From NCBI GenBank assembly GCA_964491265.1, contig CAZBFP010000006.1, positions 1-64,000 of the forward strand: a DNA stretch of 64,000 nucleotides, read 5' to 3'. The notes under the pieces were generated by a model. It was given only the letters and a program-made list of their open reading frames with translations. It did not search any database and was not told the origin of the DNA. The position numbers were made by a program, and so were the translations under genes. Origin of the DNA: JBBAGC01 sp964491265. Lineage in GTDB: Bacteria; Spirochaetota; UBA4802; UBA5550. Of this stretch, positions 25,031 through 34,417 are shown in pieces (position 1 is the stretch's first letter; every line of letters begins with the position of its first letter).

Positions 25031-27544
25031 CTAAAACCTCTGATGTGATAAACGTGCTATAACCTCATCCTGCAGTTCCCTGCCGATTCCGGTAAAATAG
25101 GCATTATATCCGGTTATACGCACAAGTAAATGCCTGTAATCACGGGGATGCTTCTGCGCCTCCCGAAGCATTTCAGGATCAAGAATATTTATCTGAAGAG
25201 CGGTTCCGCCGTTTTCAGCATACCCTTTCAGGAAAGCCTTAAATTTATCCCGGTGTTCGTCACTCCGCATTATAGCCGGGTTAAATGTAATTGTATGGCT
25301 TGCGCCGTTTGGAAGAAGGTTAAGGTAGCTGTCAAAAGCTTCATCACTATCATCACACTTCCCCCCCAGCGCCTTACCTACTGAATTGGAATTAGAAGTG
25401 GGCCCATTAATGTCTGCACCGTTTGACGGGCAGATTGCATTGGACAAAAACTCACCCCTGCCCCTGCCGTCCGGACTGGCAGCCATTATATAGCCGTCCC
25501 CTGCCCAGTAATTCCATGAAAGCATTCCGGGACGGAATCTCCGCTCTGTTGACTTCGTCTTATATTTCCATGTCTCCTCTGTCCAAAGCTCCATCACCTT
25601 CAGCGCCATTAAATCAGCCTGGTCATCATCCCTGCCGTATTTAGGCGCCCGGTTTTTGGCCTGTGCCCTGAGTATATCATAACCCTGCCAGTTATTCCTC
25701 AAAGCTGCTATAAGTTCATCCATAGAGCATATTTTTTTATCATAAACAAGATATTTTACAGCAAGGAGTGAATCCACTGTAGTGGCATAAGTGACAGCCT
25801 CAATTGTGGTAAAGCTAATCTCCGCGCCACCCCTGGTTATATCAAGCTTCTTTTCAGCGCACCCTTTTACAAGGCACGACAGGTAGGGTGTGGGATGGAA
25901 ACAGGCTCTGACCCTTTCAGACTCTTCATAGAGATGGACAATCTTATTTACAATATAACGGGTCTGAATTTCATAGGCATTCCAGAATTCTTCAAAGCTT
26001 TTAAAACGCCGCGGATCACCTGTATCAGGGCCGTCCTGTTTTATCTTTTCTGTTTTACCGGTTATGGGGTCAATAAAGGGGTGCATATCTCTCCCGGAAT
26101 TAAGAACAAGCTCTACAGCCTTTAAAAGATTAAGATTATTATCCACAGTGCCGGATCGGTCATTCCCTGCCATGGTATTTTCCAGGCACCCCACAGGGGC
26201 GTAATCCCATACATTTTTTTCATTTATAAGATCACCTATACCTGCCCGTTTACCTTCAAGAATCATACCCGCCATTGACCTTTCATCAAAATTAAGGAGA
26301 AATGGAGCGCCCTGGCTTCTGCTGATCATATCCACAATCCGGTCAAGCAAAGGCTCCGGGCTTTTCCTGTGAAGCCGCACATTCGGTTTAGGCTCAAGAA
26401 TCGGAGACATATCATCAATCACTTCAAGTATGGCATATGTAAGATCATTGGATAAATCCTCACCCTCAGGGCCAAGGCCCGCAAGTGTAAGGAGCTGGCC
26501 GAAACCGGCTGTAATCCCCTGGTTCCCGGTACGTATCATTGAATCGTATGCGGTATTTGCGTGTATCCAGAAACAGCGGAGAATCTCCTTACCGAATTCA
26601 CGGTCCATCCCTGCGTCAATGGAAGCCTGCCAGAATGGATAAAGATACTGGTCCATCCTCCCGAAAGAGACCCCGGGACCCGGATAATTTTCATCACTCA
26701 TAACAAGCATATGCGTAATCCATAGCGCCTGAAGAGCCTCCCAGAAATTTGAAGGGGCTTCCCATGGGACCCGGCTGAGATTATAAGCCATACCCCTGAG
26801 CTCAGAAGCCCTCGCACTATCCCTCTCCTTCTGCGCAAGTTCGGCACACAACTCCGCATAGCCTGATGCAACATCGCGGGGCATCTCAGAAGCTCTTATC
26901 ATTGCACGAAGCTGAGCTCCTGCCTCATTTTTTTTATCTGCATCAGACAGATTATTGTAAAATTCCTTCAGCTCCCTGTTTATCCCCTTCCAGCCCATAG
27001 CTAAAACCCTGTCATAACCGGGGATAAGGTGCCCGCTTGTTGCGCCCGAGTTGCCATAGCCGTGGTCATGGAACCATTTCATTTTTGCCCTTGCACCATT
27101 TTTCCCGGATATCATTTTCTCCCGCTCCCGGGCCTCTTTTTCATTGAGGCAGTGGGAAGTCATTATGTTAAAGCGGGCACCTGCGATCAGATCACCCGGC
27201 AGAATCTCCTTTGGAAGATGCCTAACCATAACCTCCCTGTTAAACCAGGCCCTCCTCTCAGGGATACTCCAGGTCCAGAAATCGGGGTGAAGAGGCACTT
27301 TCCGGGCAGACATACGGTAGGATGAATATATAGTCTGCATAAGTGAATATGTTTCCGGTACGATGTAAAAGGTCAGTTCATTATACTGCACATCCCAGGG
27401 TGTTCCCGTGGTCCAGGAAGTGGTCTCATTATTCCATTTACGGCGGGCCCCCTCGAAGTAATAATCCCGCAACCATTTAATTCTCGGGGTAAGCCCCTGA
27501 GGTTCATGTATTTTAAATTTTTCATTAAGCGCTGATGATGTCAT
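25031..27544 (-). CDS. Glycyl radical enzyme (pyruvate formate-lyase superfamily, substrate unknown)
   Basis: 837 residues. Active-site Cys453 lies in DYAPVGCLENTMAGNDR (Glu455 two residues on), and the radical glycine Gly812 in VRITGYNAYFTGIG, the normal distance from the C-terminus. The GCLEN signature differs from the GCVEP typical of glycerol/choline/isethionate enzymes that I recall, and no close subclass (pyruvate formate-lyase, benzylsuccinate synthase, arylacetate decarboxylase) can be assigned by eye. An oxygen-sensitive C-C, C-N or C-O bond reaction is likely. Gene order is GntR regulator, enzyme (ATGA overlap), activase (3-bp gap), FMN-fold protein. No microcompartment genes are nearby. 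Confidence 0.88.
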   Translation of the reverse strand: MTSSALNEKFKIHEPQGLTPRIKWLRDYYFEGARRKWNNETTSWTTGTPWDVQYNELTFYIVPETYSLMQTIYSSYRMSARKVPLHPDFWTWSIPERRAWFNREVMVRHLPKEILPGDLIAGARFNIMTSHCLNEKEAREREKMISGKNGARAKMKWFHDHGYGNSGATSGHLIPGYDRVLAMGWKGINRELKEFYNNLSDADKKNEAGAQLRAMIRASEMPRDVASGYAELCAELAQKERDSARASELRGMAYNLSRVPWEAPSNFWEALQALWITHMLVMSDENYPGPGVSFGRMDQYLYPFWQASIDAGMDREFGKEILRCFWIHANTAYDSMIRTGNQGITAGFGQLLTLAGLGPEGEDLSNDLTYAILEVIDDMSPILEPKPNVRLHRKSPEPLLDRIVDMISRSQGAPFLLNFDERSMAGMILEGKRAGIGDLINEKNVWDYAPVGCLENTMAGNDRSGTVDNNLNLLKAVELVLNSGRDMHPFIDPITGKTEKIKQDGPDTGDPRRFKSFEEFWNAYEIQTRYIVNKIVHLYEESERVRACFHPTPYLSCLVKGCAEKKLDITRGGAEISFTTIEAVTYATTVDSLLAVKYLVYDKKICSMDELIAALRNNWQGYDILRAQAKNRAPKYGRDDDQADLMALKVMELWTEETWKYKTKSTERRFRPGMLSWNYWAGDGYIMAASPDGRGRGEFLSNAICPSNGADINGPTSNSNSVGKALGGKCDDSDEAFDSYLNLLPNGASHTITFNPAIMRSDEHRDKFKAFLKGYAENGGTALQINILDPEMLREAQKHPRDYRHLLVRITGYNAYFTGIGRELQDEVIARLSHQRF

Positions 27545-28299
27545 GATTCCCCCTTCTTTTTTTTCTTTTTCTTAATTTCCCGGACCGGATTATTTTTTAA
27601 ATGCTCCTCACCATGATTAATAATCCTGGCCATTACATTTACGGCCACTTCCCTGTCACACTTTTTGACTGCTTCAAATAATTCCCTATGCATGGTAAAT
27701 ACAAATCCGGCGACAGCTTTGTCACGGAAAAATTCCCTGGTCAGGTTAGTATATAAATCTTTAAATGAGTTCATTAAAAGAGGGTAGATTAAATTACCTG
27801 AAGAAATAGCAATTAGCAGATGAAATGAAAAATCGAGTCTGACAATATTATCTATATCTGAAACAGAGATCCCCGATTCTTCATCAATCAGAGATTCCAG
27901 CTCTTCCAGATTTTTATCTGTACGATTAATAGCGGCAAGGGAGGCTGTTTCTGCTTCGAAGAGTCTTCTCATACTGAGCAGGCTTTCAAGAATTTCCGGC
28001 CCGAAAGTTCCTGATGAATATCTCAGAAGCGACTCCAGAAGAGGGAGAGAGCCTTCGCGCCTGTAATCACTAACCACTGCCCCTGACCTGGGTTTAATCT
28101 TCACAAGGCCCTTAGCCTCAAGTTCCACAAGCCCGGCATGAACCATTGGCCTGCTTATTCCCAGCTGAAGAGCCAGATCACGTTCTGAAGGGAGCTTCTG
28201 TCCTATGGATAATTTACCCGATATTATAAGCTCTTCAAAACGCTGTATAAAAACATCCGATACTGAATCTGTTATAATCGGCTTAAGATTCTCAAGCAT
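27541..28299 (-). CDS. GntR/FadR-family regulator of the glycyl-radical operon
   Basis: 252 residues. The N-terminal winged helix is clear: FEELIISGKLSIGQKLPSER, DLALQLGISRPMVHAGLVEL and LVKIKPRSGAVVSDY. A FadR-type (FCD) ligand domain follows, with helices containing RRLFEAETASLAA and DFSFHLLIAISSGN. The C-terminus has a Lys-rich KKKKKKKGES tail. I start at ATG 28299, seven bases after aaggggga. The stop codon overlaps the glycyl-radical enzyme start (ATGA). Together with the operator upstream this suggests autoregulation of the operon; the ligand is unknown but may be the enzyme's substrate. Confidence 0.9.
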   Translation of the reverse strand: MLENLKPIITDSVSDVFIQRFEELIISGKLSIGQKLPSERDLALQLGISRPMVHAGLVELEAKGLVKIKPRSGAVVSDYRREGSLPLLESLLRYSSGTFGPEILESLLSMRRLFEAETASLAAINRTDKNLEELESLIDEESGISVSDIDNIVRLDFSFHLLIAISSGNLIYPLLMNSFKDLYTNLTREFFRDKAVAGFVFTMHRELFEAVKKCDREVAVNVMARIINHGEEHLKNNPVREIKKKKKKKGES

Positions 28300-28317
28300 A
28301 TTTTCCCCCTTACAGTA

Positions 28318-28356
28318 ACTGGTAAAACCAGTATACCAGAGGGCAGATAAAGTCAA
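28318..28356 (-). promoter_or_regulatory. Promoter and FadR-type operator of the GntR/glycyl-radical operon
   Basis: Bases 28318-28332 form a perfect 15-bp inverted repeat, ACTGGTAAAACCAGT, matching the TGGTnnnACCA pattern of FadR-family operators. On the minus strand, TTGACT (28351-28356) and TATACT (28330-28335) are separated by 15 bases, somewhat short for a sigma-70 promoter. The -10 box overlaps the operator, so bound regulator would block RNA polymerase. A second partial site (ccagtataccag) overlaps the same bases. Confidence 0.6.
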
Positions 28357-28379
28357 GAGAAATTATTAAGCTTTAACCC

Positions 28380-30467
28380 TCAGGAAAGGACCTCCCTCAC
28401 CTTAAGAGCCAGCTCCTGCATGCTAAAGGGCTTCTGGATAAAATGGACCCCCTCACCAAGCACGCCCTGCTTTGCCATAACATCCGCAGTGTAGCCGGAC
28501 ATGTAAAGAATTTTCATTTCCGGATATTTAGAAAGTATACTCCTTGAAAGCTCACGGCCGTTCATTTCAGGCATAATTACATCTGTCATAAGGAGACTTA
28601 TCTCTCCAGAATGCTCATCTGCAAGACGCAGAGCCTCCCCCGGTGTGGAAGCTGCAATAACTTTATAACCCAGCGATTGAAGCATTTTAACTGCAACATT
28701 TAGTATAGATAATTCATCCTCCACCAGTAGAATGGTTTCATCAGCTCCATCCTGCAGATCCTCCAGAACCGCTGAAGCAGGCCTGGCCGACTCCCCTGAA
28801 CAGGCAGGGAGAAAAAGTTTAATAACTGTTCCTTCCCCCGGTTCACTATCAACATTAATAAATCCATCATTCTGCTTAACTATTCCGTATACTGTGGCAA
28901 GACCAAGCCCTGTCCCCTGCCCGGCCCCTTTTGTTGTAAAGAAAGGCTCAAAAAGATTATCCAGGGTATTTTTATCCATACCGGACCCGTTATCCTCCAC
29001 TTCCAGCAGTATATATTCACCCTCTGGAGAGTCGGAGTCCCCCCCATCTGTGATACCGGAAAAAACAATGCCCTTTGTCCTTATTATAATTTTACCGATA
29101 CCGGATATGGCATCACGGGCATTAACAGAGAGATTAGCCAGAACCTGATCGATCTGGGCAGGGTCGAGTTTCACAGGAGCCAGATTTTCACCCGGCTCCC
29201 ATTGCAATTCAATATTCTCACCTATAAGCCTTCCGAGCATATTAAGCATACCTGAAACAATTTCATTAAGATCAAGAACCCGTGGAGTTACAACCTGTCT
29301 CCTGGCAAAGGCAAGAAGCTGCCGCGTCAATTCTGCGGATCTTTCTGCAGCTTTTTTAATTTCCATAAGATCAGCATAAGCCGGATTATCACTCTCAATA
29401 CTCTGGAGCGCAAGCTCTGCATTTCCCAGGATTACACCGAGCATATTATTAAAGTCATGGGCAACCCCGCCGGCCAGGCGCCCTACAGACTCCATTTTCT
29501 GCGACTGTGCCAGCTGTTCCTGAAGTTTACGCTGCTGTTTTTCAGCTATCTTCGACTCGGTAATATCAATAACATAATTAAGGGACGCGGGTTTACCGTT
29601 CCAGTTAATTAATGCTGAGCGCAGATTTACCCATTTAACCATGCCGTCTGAACTAATAATTCTAAATGAATACTCTGTTTCGACATCCTCCCCCTTTAGC
29701 CGTGCCATATGCCTCTGTTTAACCATTTCAGAATCTTCCGGATGAATAAAGTCAGTAAAAGGCCTGGACACTATCTCTTCAACAGGATAAACGAGAATAT
29801 TCCCCAGTGCAGGATTAACCATACGCACAATACCATCCTGGGCAATTACAATACCTGAAGAGGCATTCTCAAAAAGAAGCCTGTACTCCTCCTCTTTCTC
29901 GGCCAGAAGTCTGTTTGAGCCAATAAGCTCTTCATTCATCGCCTCAAACTCATCGTTCATGGCTTCCAGTTCCTCAACAAGCGCCATAAGCTTCTTGTTT
30001 CTTGATGCCAGCTCTATCTTCTGCGTCTCAATATACCTGTTTGCCTCAAACAGGCGGATAGCTGTTTCAATAGAAGCCAGAAGAACTGCCTCCCCTGTTT
30101 TCTTAACCACATACCCGTATGAAATCACCACCCCGGTTTCATTTAAAATATCAGGTTCCGTGTGGGATGAAAGGAATAATATGGGCAGATCCCTTTTAGC
30201 AAGGATCAGTTCCGCAGCCTTTATACCGTCAATACCGTCTCCCAGATCAATATCCATGAGCACAATATCTATTACATCATTTCCGGAGACAATTTCCACA
30301 GCCTCTTCACCGGTTGAAGCTGTAATTACAGAATAGCCGTTTTTCTCAAGAATATTCCTGCCGGCGATTACCGATATGGCTTCATCTTCAACAAGAAGAA
30401 TAGTTATGTTTTTATCCTTTTTCAATAACCTGTCCTGCACTCTTTTTCTGACATCTTTTAAAAGCAC
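28380..30467 (-). CDS. Hybrid sensor kinase, REC-PAS-HisKA-HATPase-REC
   Basis: 695 residues, no membrane segment. First receiver domain about 21-140 with the phosphoacceptor Asp72 in IVLMDIDLGDG. A coiled coil (about 150-190) precedes PAS (about 195-300), HisKA with His337 in GGVAHDFNN, HATPase with ANLSVNARDA, VEDNGSGMD and GTGLGLATVYG, and a C-terminal receiver with LLMTDVIMPEMNG. It is a cytosolic phosphorelay kinase. The listed start is a GTG at 30467 inside the upstream B12-cap gene; without a good ribosome binding site, an in-frame TTG near 30425 is possible. Overlap suggests coupled translation. Confidence 0.87.
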   Translation of the reverse strand: MLLKDVRKRVQDRLLKKDKNITILLVEDEAISVIAGRNILEKNGYSVITASTGEEAVEIVSGNDVIDIVLMDIDLGDGIDGIKAAELILAKRDLPILFLSSHTEPDILNETGVVISYGYVVKKTGEAVLLASIETAIRLFEANRYIETQKIELASRNKKLMALVEELEAMNDEFEAMNEELIGSNRLLAEKEEEYRLLFENASSGIVIAQDGIVRMVNPALGNILVYPVEEIVSRPFTDFIHPEDSEMVKQRHMARLKGEDVETEYSFRIISSDGMVKWVNLRSALINWNGKPASLNYVIDITESKIAEKQQRKLQEQLAQSQKMESVGRLAGGVAHDFNNMLGVILGNAELALQSIESDNPAYADLMEIKKAAERSAELTRQLLAFARRQVVTPRVLDLNEIVSGMLNMLGRLIGENIELQWEPGENLAPVKLDPAQIDQVLANLSVNARDAISGIGKIIIRTKGIVFSGITDGGDSDSPEGEYILLEVEDNGSGMDKNTLDNLFEPFFTTKGAGQGTGLGLATVYGIVKQNDGFINVDSEPGEGTVIKLFLPACSGESARPASAVLEDLQDGADETILLVEDELSILNVAVKMLQSLGYKVIAASTPGEALRLADEHSGEISLLMTDVIMPEMNGRELSRSILSKYPEMKILYMSGYTADVMAKQGVLGEGVHFIQKPFSMQELALKVREVLS

Positions 30468-30720
30468 TGAATATCATGGGATAAACAAGAACAAAGAGTC
30501 CCTCAACTATGGCAGTGGCCATATGCTCTACTGACACTGAAATTTTATTTCTTTCCCAGAGTTCACCAACCTGATAAAGCGCTTTCTGGAATAAATTTAA
30601 ATAAATTTCCTTTACCAGAACATTTTCTGATATAATTTTTTCTGTAATCGAAATACAGGCTCTTCTGTCACTCTCAAGAAGAGCTGAGAAAAAATCACGG
30701 TACGCTTTATCATCTATCAT
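30412..30720 (-). CDS. Truncated cobalamin-binding cap-domain protein overlapping the hybrid kinase
   Basis: 102 residues matching only the helical cap (B12-binding_2) of corrinoid sensor proteins: DFFSALLESDRRACISITEK, LYQVGELWERNKISVSVEH and MATAIVEGLFVLVYPMIFSA. In full proteins a Rossmann domain with the DxHxxG B12-binding motif follows; here the frame ends 21 residues later with a basic tail. It overlaps the kinase gene by 56 bp. Either the cobalamin domain was lost, or the cap alone works as a protein module that feeds the kinase; the sequence does not decide. Confidence 0.75.
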   Translation of the reverse strand: MIDDKAYRDFFSALLESDRRACISITEKIISENVLVKEIYLNLFQKALYQVGELWERNKISVSVEHMATAIVEGLFVLVYPMIFSAFKRCQKKSAGQVIEKG

Positions 30721-30897
30721 ATTTCCTCTTGATTCATGTTTCAGTAATATTATTATTCATCAGTCTTATCTCATTACCTATTATCAGTTATTATTGATTA
30801 TGAACAATATAATAATTATAATATCAAAGTATACAGCTTTTTCGATAAAAAATCAGGAGCAGCGTCTCTCATACTAATAAACAGGGGTAATTCAAAC

Positions 30898-31296
30898 ATG
30901 GAGTGGGAAAAAAAGCTTTTAGTGGGGATTAAACAGTTTGATGACCAGCACAAAGAACTGATTAGAATCATATCGGAACTCAGAAGCTCTAAAAACAGCG
31001 GAGAGAGTAAAATATACCTGAAAAGTCTCTTATTTGAACTTATCAGCTACACAAAGTATCACTTCACAGCTGAAGAGAGGATGATGGAGAAACATAACTA
31101 TCCCTATTTTAAAGACCACAAGCTTGAGCATGAAAAACTTACAGAACAGGTTGAGAATTTTCTTGAACAATACTCAACCGGTAAAAGCAGCCTGGATGAA
31201 GAGGTTTTTGAATTTCTGAAAAAATGGCTCTTTGACCACATACTTGTAACTGACAAAAATATGGGAGATTATCTCAACAAAAGAGGTTTAAGGTAA
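30898..31296 (+). CDS. Bacteriohemerythrin
   Basis: 132 residues with every di-iron ligand in place: His18, His55, Glu59, His74, His78, His114 and Asp119 (DDQHKEL, YHFTAEERMM, HKLEH, FDHILVTDK). The protein binds O2 at a non-heme di-iron site and in anaerobes serves as oxygen sensor, carrier or scavenger in the cytoplasm. There is no fused methyl-accepting or regulator domain. It is monocistronic and divergent from the B12-cap/kinase pair, with a 177-bp shared upstream region. Confidence 0.95.
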   Translation: MEWEKKLLVGIKQFDDQHKELIRIISELRSSKNSGESKIYLKSLLFELISYTKYHFTAEERMMEKHNYPYFKDHKLEHEKLTEQVENFLEQYSTGKSSLDEEVFEFLKKWLFDHILVTDKNMGDYLNKRGLR

Positions 31297-31392
31297 TTAT
31301 TTAATAAGTCTGCTCAAAAAAGATTGACCCTGCAGTGCTTTTACTGTGTCTGATTTTTTAAAAGTACAATCAATTTTTAAGAGATAAATAAA

Positions 31393-33954
31393 ATGAACAG
31401 TAATATTATTAAACTCAACTTTGCAGAATATATAAAAAGAAAATTCCAGTTCCTTGACAGCGTTTTTTTGAGCCTCCCGCTCAACAACCTGGAGGATGGT
31501 AAAATCCTAACTGATTTCAAGGAACATGTTTATAAATCATTTGATGAAAATAATGATCCGGAAAAAGTAGTTTTATCCTGCTTTCCGAACAGATGTGAGG
31601 ATAGAGAAATAATTGATGATCTTTTCCAGATTATAAAATATATTGAACGTGAAGTTGTTCTATACGACTCGGTTGAAGATGCGGCATTTGAAAAAATCAA
31701 TAATCTCAATGGTCCCAATTCCCTGGCCAATGTAATAGGGAATGCTGTCACGGATGAAAAATCAGAAAGATTATCAGAACTTCTTTCAGAAATCAACATA
31801 AGGCTTGTTCTTACAGCACACCCTACGCAGTTCTATCCGGGAACAATTCTCGGGATAATAAATGATCTTAACATTGCAATACGGGAAAACAATCTCACAG
31901 AAATAAGCACTATTCTAAAGCAGCTTTCATTTACTCCATTTTTCAGCAAGGAGAAGCCCACACCCTTTGATGAGGCTCTCAGCCTTATATGGTATCTGGA
32001 AAATGTCTTTTACAAAGCTATACTCGATATACAGGAGACTGTTCAGAACAATGTACCTGGATACAGCGGCGAGATAATTAACCCGGAACTTATTGAAATG
32101 GGATTCTGGCCCGGAGGTGACAGGGACGGCAACCCTTTTGTAACACCGGAAATAACCCTCAGGGTTGCCAAAAGACTCCGCTCCGCCATACTGGGGAAGT
32201 ATCATGAGGAGATAAAAAAATTAAGGAGAAAACTCACCTTCAGAGATGTACATGAAAAACTTAAGATCATTGAAATAGCACTTTTTAGAAGCCTGTACTC
32301 AGAAAATAAGCCGGAAATAACCCTGGATGATCTTCTTCGAGTATTAAGAGAAACTGCCGATACTCTTAAGAACAGCTTTGATGAGATCTATCTGGAGGAG
32401 ACCTTAAGGCTAATAAATACAATAAAAATTTTCCAGTATCATTTCGCTTCCCTTGATATAAGACAGGACAACAAAACACATCGCGAAGTTCTGATGGAGA
32501 TACTTGAGAGCCTGGGTAAAGCTCATGATTACGAAAACCTCGCCGGAGAAGAGGCTGGGACTTTTCTCCTGGGGAATGACAGCCTAAGCGATGATTTCAC
32601 TGTTAACTCGGAAATTTCCCGCAATACTCTGGAATATATAAAAAACATAAAAACGATTCAGGAACTGAATGGTGAAAAAGGGTGCTGCAGATATATCATA
32701 AGCAACTGCGGCAGTGAAAGAGATGTTTTTGAGCTCATATCACTTTTCCTTTTTGCCGGATGGGAAAAGGATAATATAACTGTTGATTTTATTCCTCTTT
32801 TTGAAACTATCAGCGACCTTGAAAAGTCCGATTCAGTAATGCGCCGTCTCTACAGCAGCAGTTTTTACAGGGCACATATAGCCCGCAGAAATAACAGACA
32901 GACTGTTATGCTCGGTTTTTCAGACGGAACAAAAGATGGAGGATACTTTACAGCAAACTGGGGGATATACAAGGCCAAAGAGGCATTAACAGCAGTATCT
33001 GAAGAATTTAATATAAAGCTCACATTCTTTGACGGACGTGGCGGACCTGCAGCGCGCGGCGGAGGGAAAACCCACAACTTCTACACCTCCCATGGCAAAA
33101 GCATAGAGAATACACGCTTACACCTGACAGTACAGGGACAGACTGTAAGTTCAAACTTCGGTACAGTAATGTCAGCAAAATATAACATGGAACAGCTTAT
33201 AAGCGCCGGCCTTAAAAACCGCTTATACAGCAGATACAATGCGGATTTCCTCCCCGAAGACCGCCATCTCATGGAGGAGCTTTCGAAAGAAAGTTTTGAA
33301 GCATACCTTAAACTGAGAAGTGATGAAAAGTTCATCCCCTACCTTGTTAACCGCAGCGCCATGACACTTTACGGGAAAACCAACATCGGGAGCAGACCTG
33401 ACAGAAGAATCAGCCCTGAAAAATTTTCCCTGAAAGACCTGAGGGCAATACCCTTTGTGGCAGCATGGACACTTAACAAACAGAATATACCCGGATTCTT
33501 CGGATTCGGTTCATCACTTGAAAAGGCAATTGGAAAGGGTAAACTTGCGCAGCTCCACGATCTCTACAGCAGGTCACTCTTCTTCCGTACACTGATACAG
33601 AACAGTATGATGGTTTTAAAAAAAACAGATTTCAGAATTACGGCATTTCACGGAAAGGATCATGAATATGGAAGTCTCTGGAGCATGCTTTTTGAAGAAC
33701 TTGATAGAACCCGAAATAACCTCCTTATAGTTTCACAAATGGGAACCCTCATGGCGGGGAACCCCAAGGATCTTCTTTCTGTGGAATTGCGGGAAAAGAT
33801 AGTTCTTCCACTTTGTGTAATTCATCAATTCGCCCTTTTCAGATTAAACAGACTGAAAGAGGAGGACCCGGAGAGCGATCTCATAGAAAGATATAATAAA
33901 ATGGTTATCAGATCGTCTTACGGAATAATTAATGCTGCAAGGAATTCGGCGTAA
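31393..33954 (+). CDS. ppc: Phosphoenolpyruvate carboxylase with variant catalytic loop
   Basis: 853 residues. Conserved sites: LTAHPTQFYPG (catalytic His), GFWPGGDRDGNPF, MLGFSDGTKDGGYFTANW and FDGRGGPAARGGGKTHNF. It carboxylates PEP with bicarbonate to oxaloacetate, an anaplerotic step. The usual FHGRGGTVGRGGGP loop is changed (FDGRGGPAARGGGK) and the C-terminus reads NAARNSA instead of the common QNTG end, as in some divergent bacterial forms. The upstream ribosome binding site is weak (aagaga). Flanked by hemerythrin and a convergent rhodanese. Confidence 0.9.
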   Translation: MNSNIIKLNFAEYIKRKFQFLDSVFLSLPLNNLEDGKILTDFKEHVYKSFDENNDPEKVVLSCFPNRCEDREIIDDLFQIIKYIEREVVLYDSVEDAAFEKINNLNGPNSLANVIGNAVTDEKSERLSELLSEINIRLVLTAHPTQFYPGTILGIINDLNIAIRENNLTEISTILKQLSFTPFFSKEKPTPFDEALSLIWYLENVFYKAILDIQETVQNNVPGYSGEIINPELIEMGFWPGGDRDGNPFVTPEITLRVAKRLRSAILGKYHEEIKKLRRKLTFRDVHEKLKIIEIALFRSLYSENKPEITLDDLLRVLRETADTLKNSFDEIYLEETLRLINTIKIFQYHFASLDIRQDNKTHREVLMEILESLGKAHDYENLAGEEAGTFLLGNDSLSDDFTVNSEISRNTLEYIKNIKTIQELNGEKGCCRYIISNCGSERDVFELISLFLFAGWEKDNITVDFIPLFETISDLEKSDSVMRRLYSSSFYRAHIARRNNRQTVMLGFSDGTKDGGYFTANWGIYKAKEALTAVSEEFNIKLTFFDGRGGPAARGGGKTHNFYTSHGKSIENTRLHLTVQGQTVSSNFGTVMSAKYNMEQLISAGLKNRLYSRYNADFLPEDRHLMEELSKESFEAYLKLRSDEKFIPYLVNRSAMTLYGKTNIGSRPDRRISPEKFSLKDLRAIPFVAAWTLNKQNIPGFFGFGSSLEKAIGKGKLAQLHDLYSRSLFFRTLIQNSMMVLKKTDFRITAFHGKDHEYGSLWSMLFEELDRTRNNLLIVSQMGTLMAGNPKDLLSVELREKIVLPLCVIHQFALFRLNRLKEEDPESDLIERYNKMVIRSSYGIINAARNSA

Positions 33955-34000
33955 GAGATATTATTCATATAAAAGCCGGATTACTTAAACTAAATCATTA

Positions 34001-34039
34001 CGGGATCAGTTAATCCCCTGAGCGGATTAACTGATCCCG
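34001..34039. terminator. 16-bp hairpin between the convergent ppc and rhodanese genes
   Basis: cgggatcagttaatcc pairs perfectly with 34024-34039 around a 7-nt loop. It lies between two gene ends that face each other, so it can serve as a bidirectional terminator, though no clear T-run follows on either strand. Confidence 0.6.
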
Positions 34040-34063
34040 GTTACTTACAAGCGCAGTGGTAAA

Positions 34064-34417
34064 TCACAAACCCATATGCTTAAGCCCGCCTGCATTGATT
34101 ACATTTTTAAATCCGTTTCTTTCAAGTATCGCTTTTGCCTGGCCGCTCCTGTTACCTGTTCGACAATAAAGAATAATCAGACCATCCCTGTCGCCGAATT
34201 CATCAAGCTTCATTTCAATCTCCCCCAGAGGGATATTTACAGCTCCTTTAAAATGAAGTGCTGCAAACTCTTCAGGTGTGCGCACATCTGCTATCAGAGC
34301 ACCCCTGTCAATCCACTCCTGTACCTTTCCTGAAGAGGCAACACCACCCCTCAGATAAAAAAAATAAGCTGCAGCTGAGGCTGCAATTACAATAAAAATT
34401 ATGGTTTTTATATTCAT
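34064..34417 (-). CDS. Membrane-anchored rhodanese-like sulfurtransferase
   Basis: 117 residues: N-terminal membrane anchor (about 5-21), then a single rhodanese domain (IADVRTPEEF, KGAVNIPLGEIE) with the active-site loop Cys85-Arg-Thr-Gly-Asn-Arg-Ser. This is the PspE-like single-domain form, facing the periplasm if the anchor is a signal-anchor. The Cys would carry persulfide; its sulfur donor and acceptor are unknown. Monocistronic, convergent with ppc. Confidence 0.9.
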   Translation of the reverse strand: MNIKTIIFIVIAASAAAYFFYLRGGVASSGKVQEWIDRGALIADVRTPEEFAALHFKGAVNIPLGEIEMKLDEFGDRDGLIILYCRTGNRSGQAKAILERNGFKNVINAGGLKHMGL

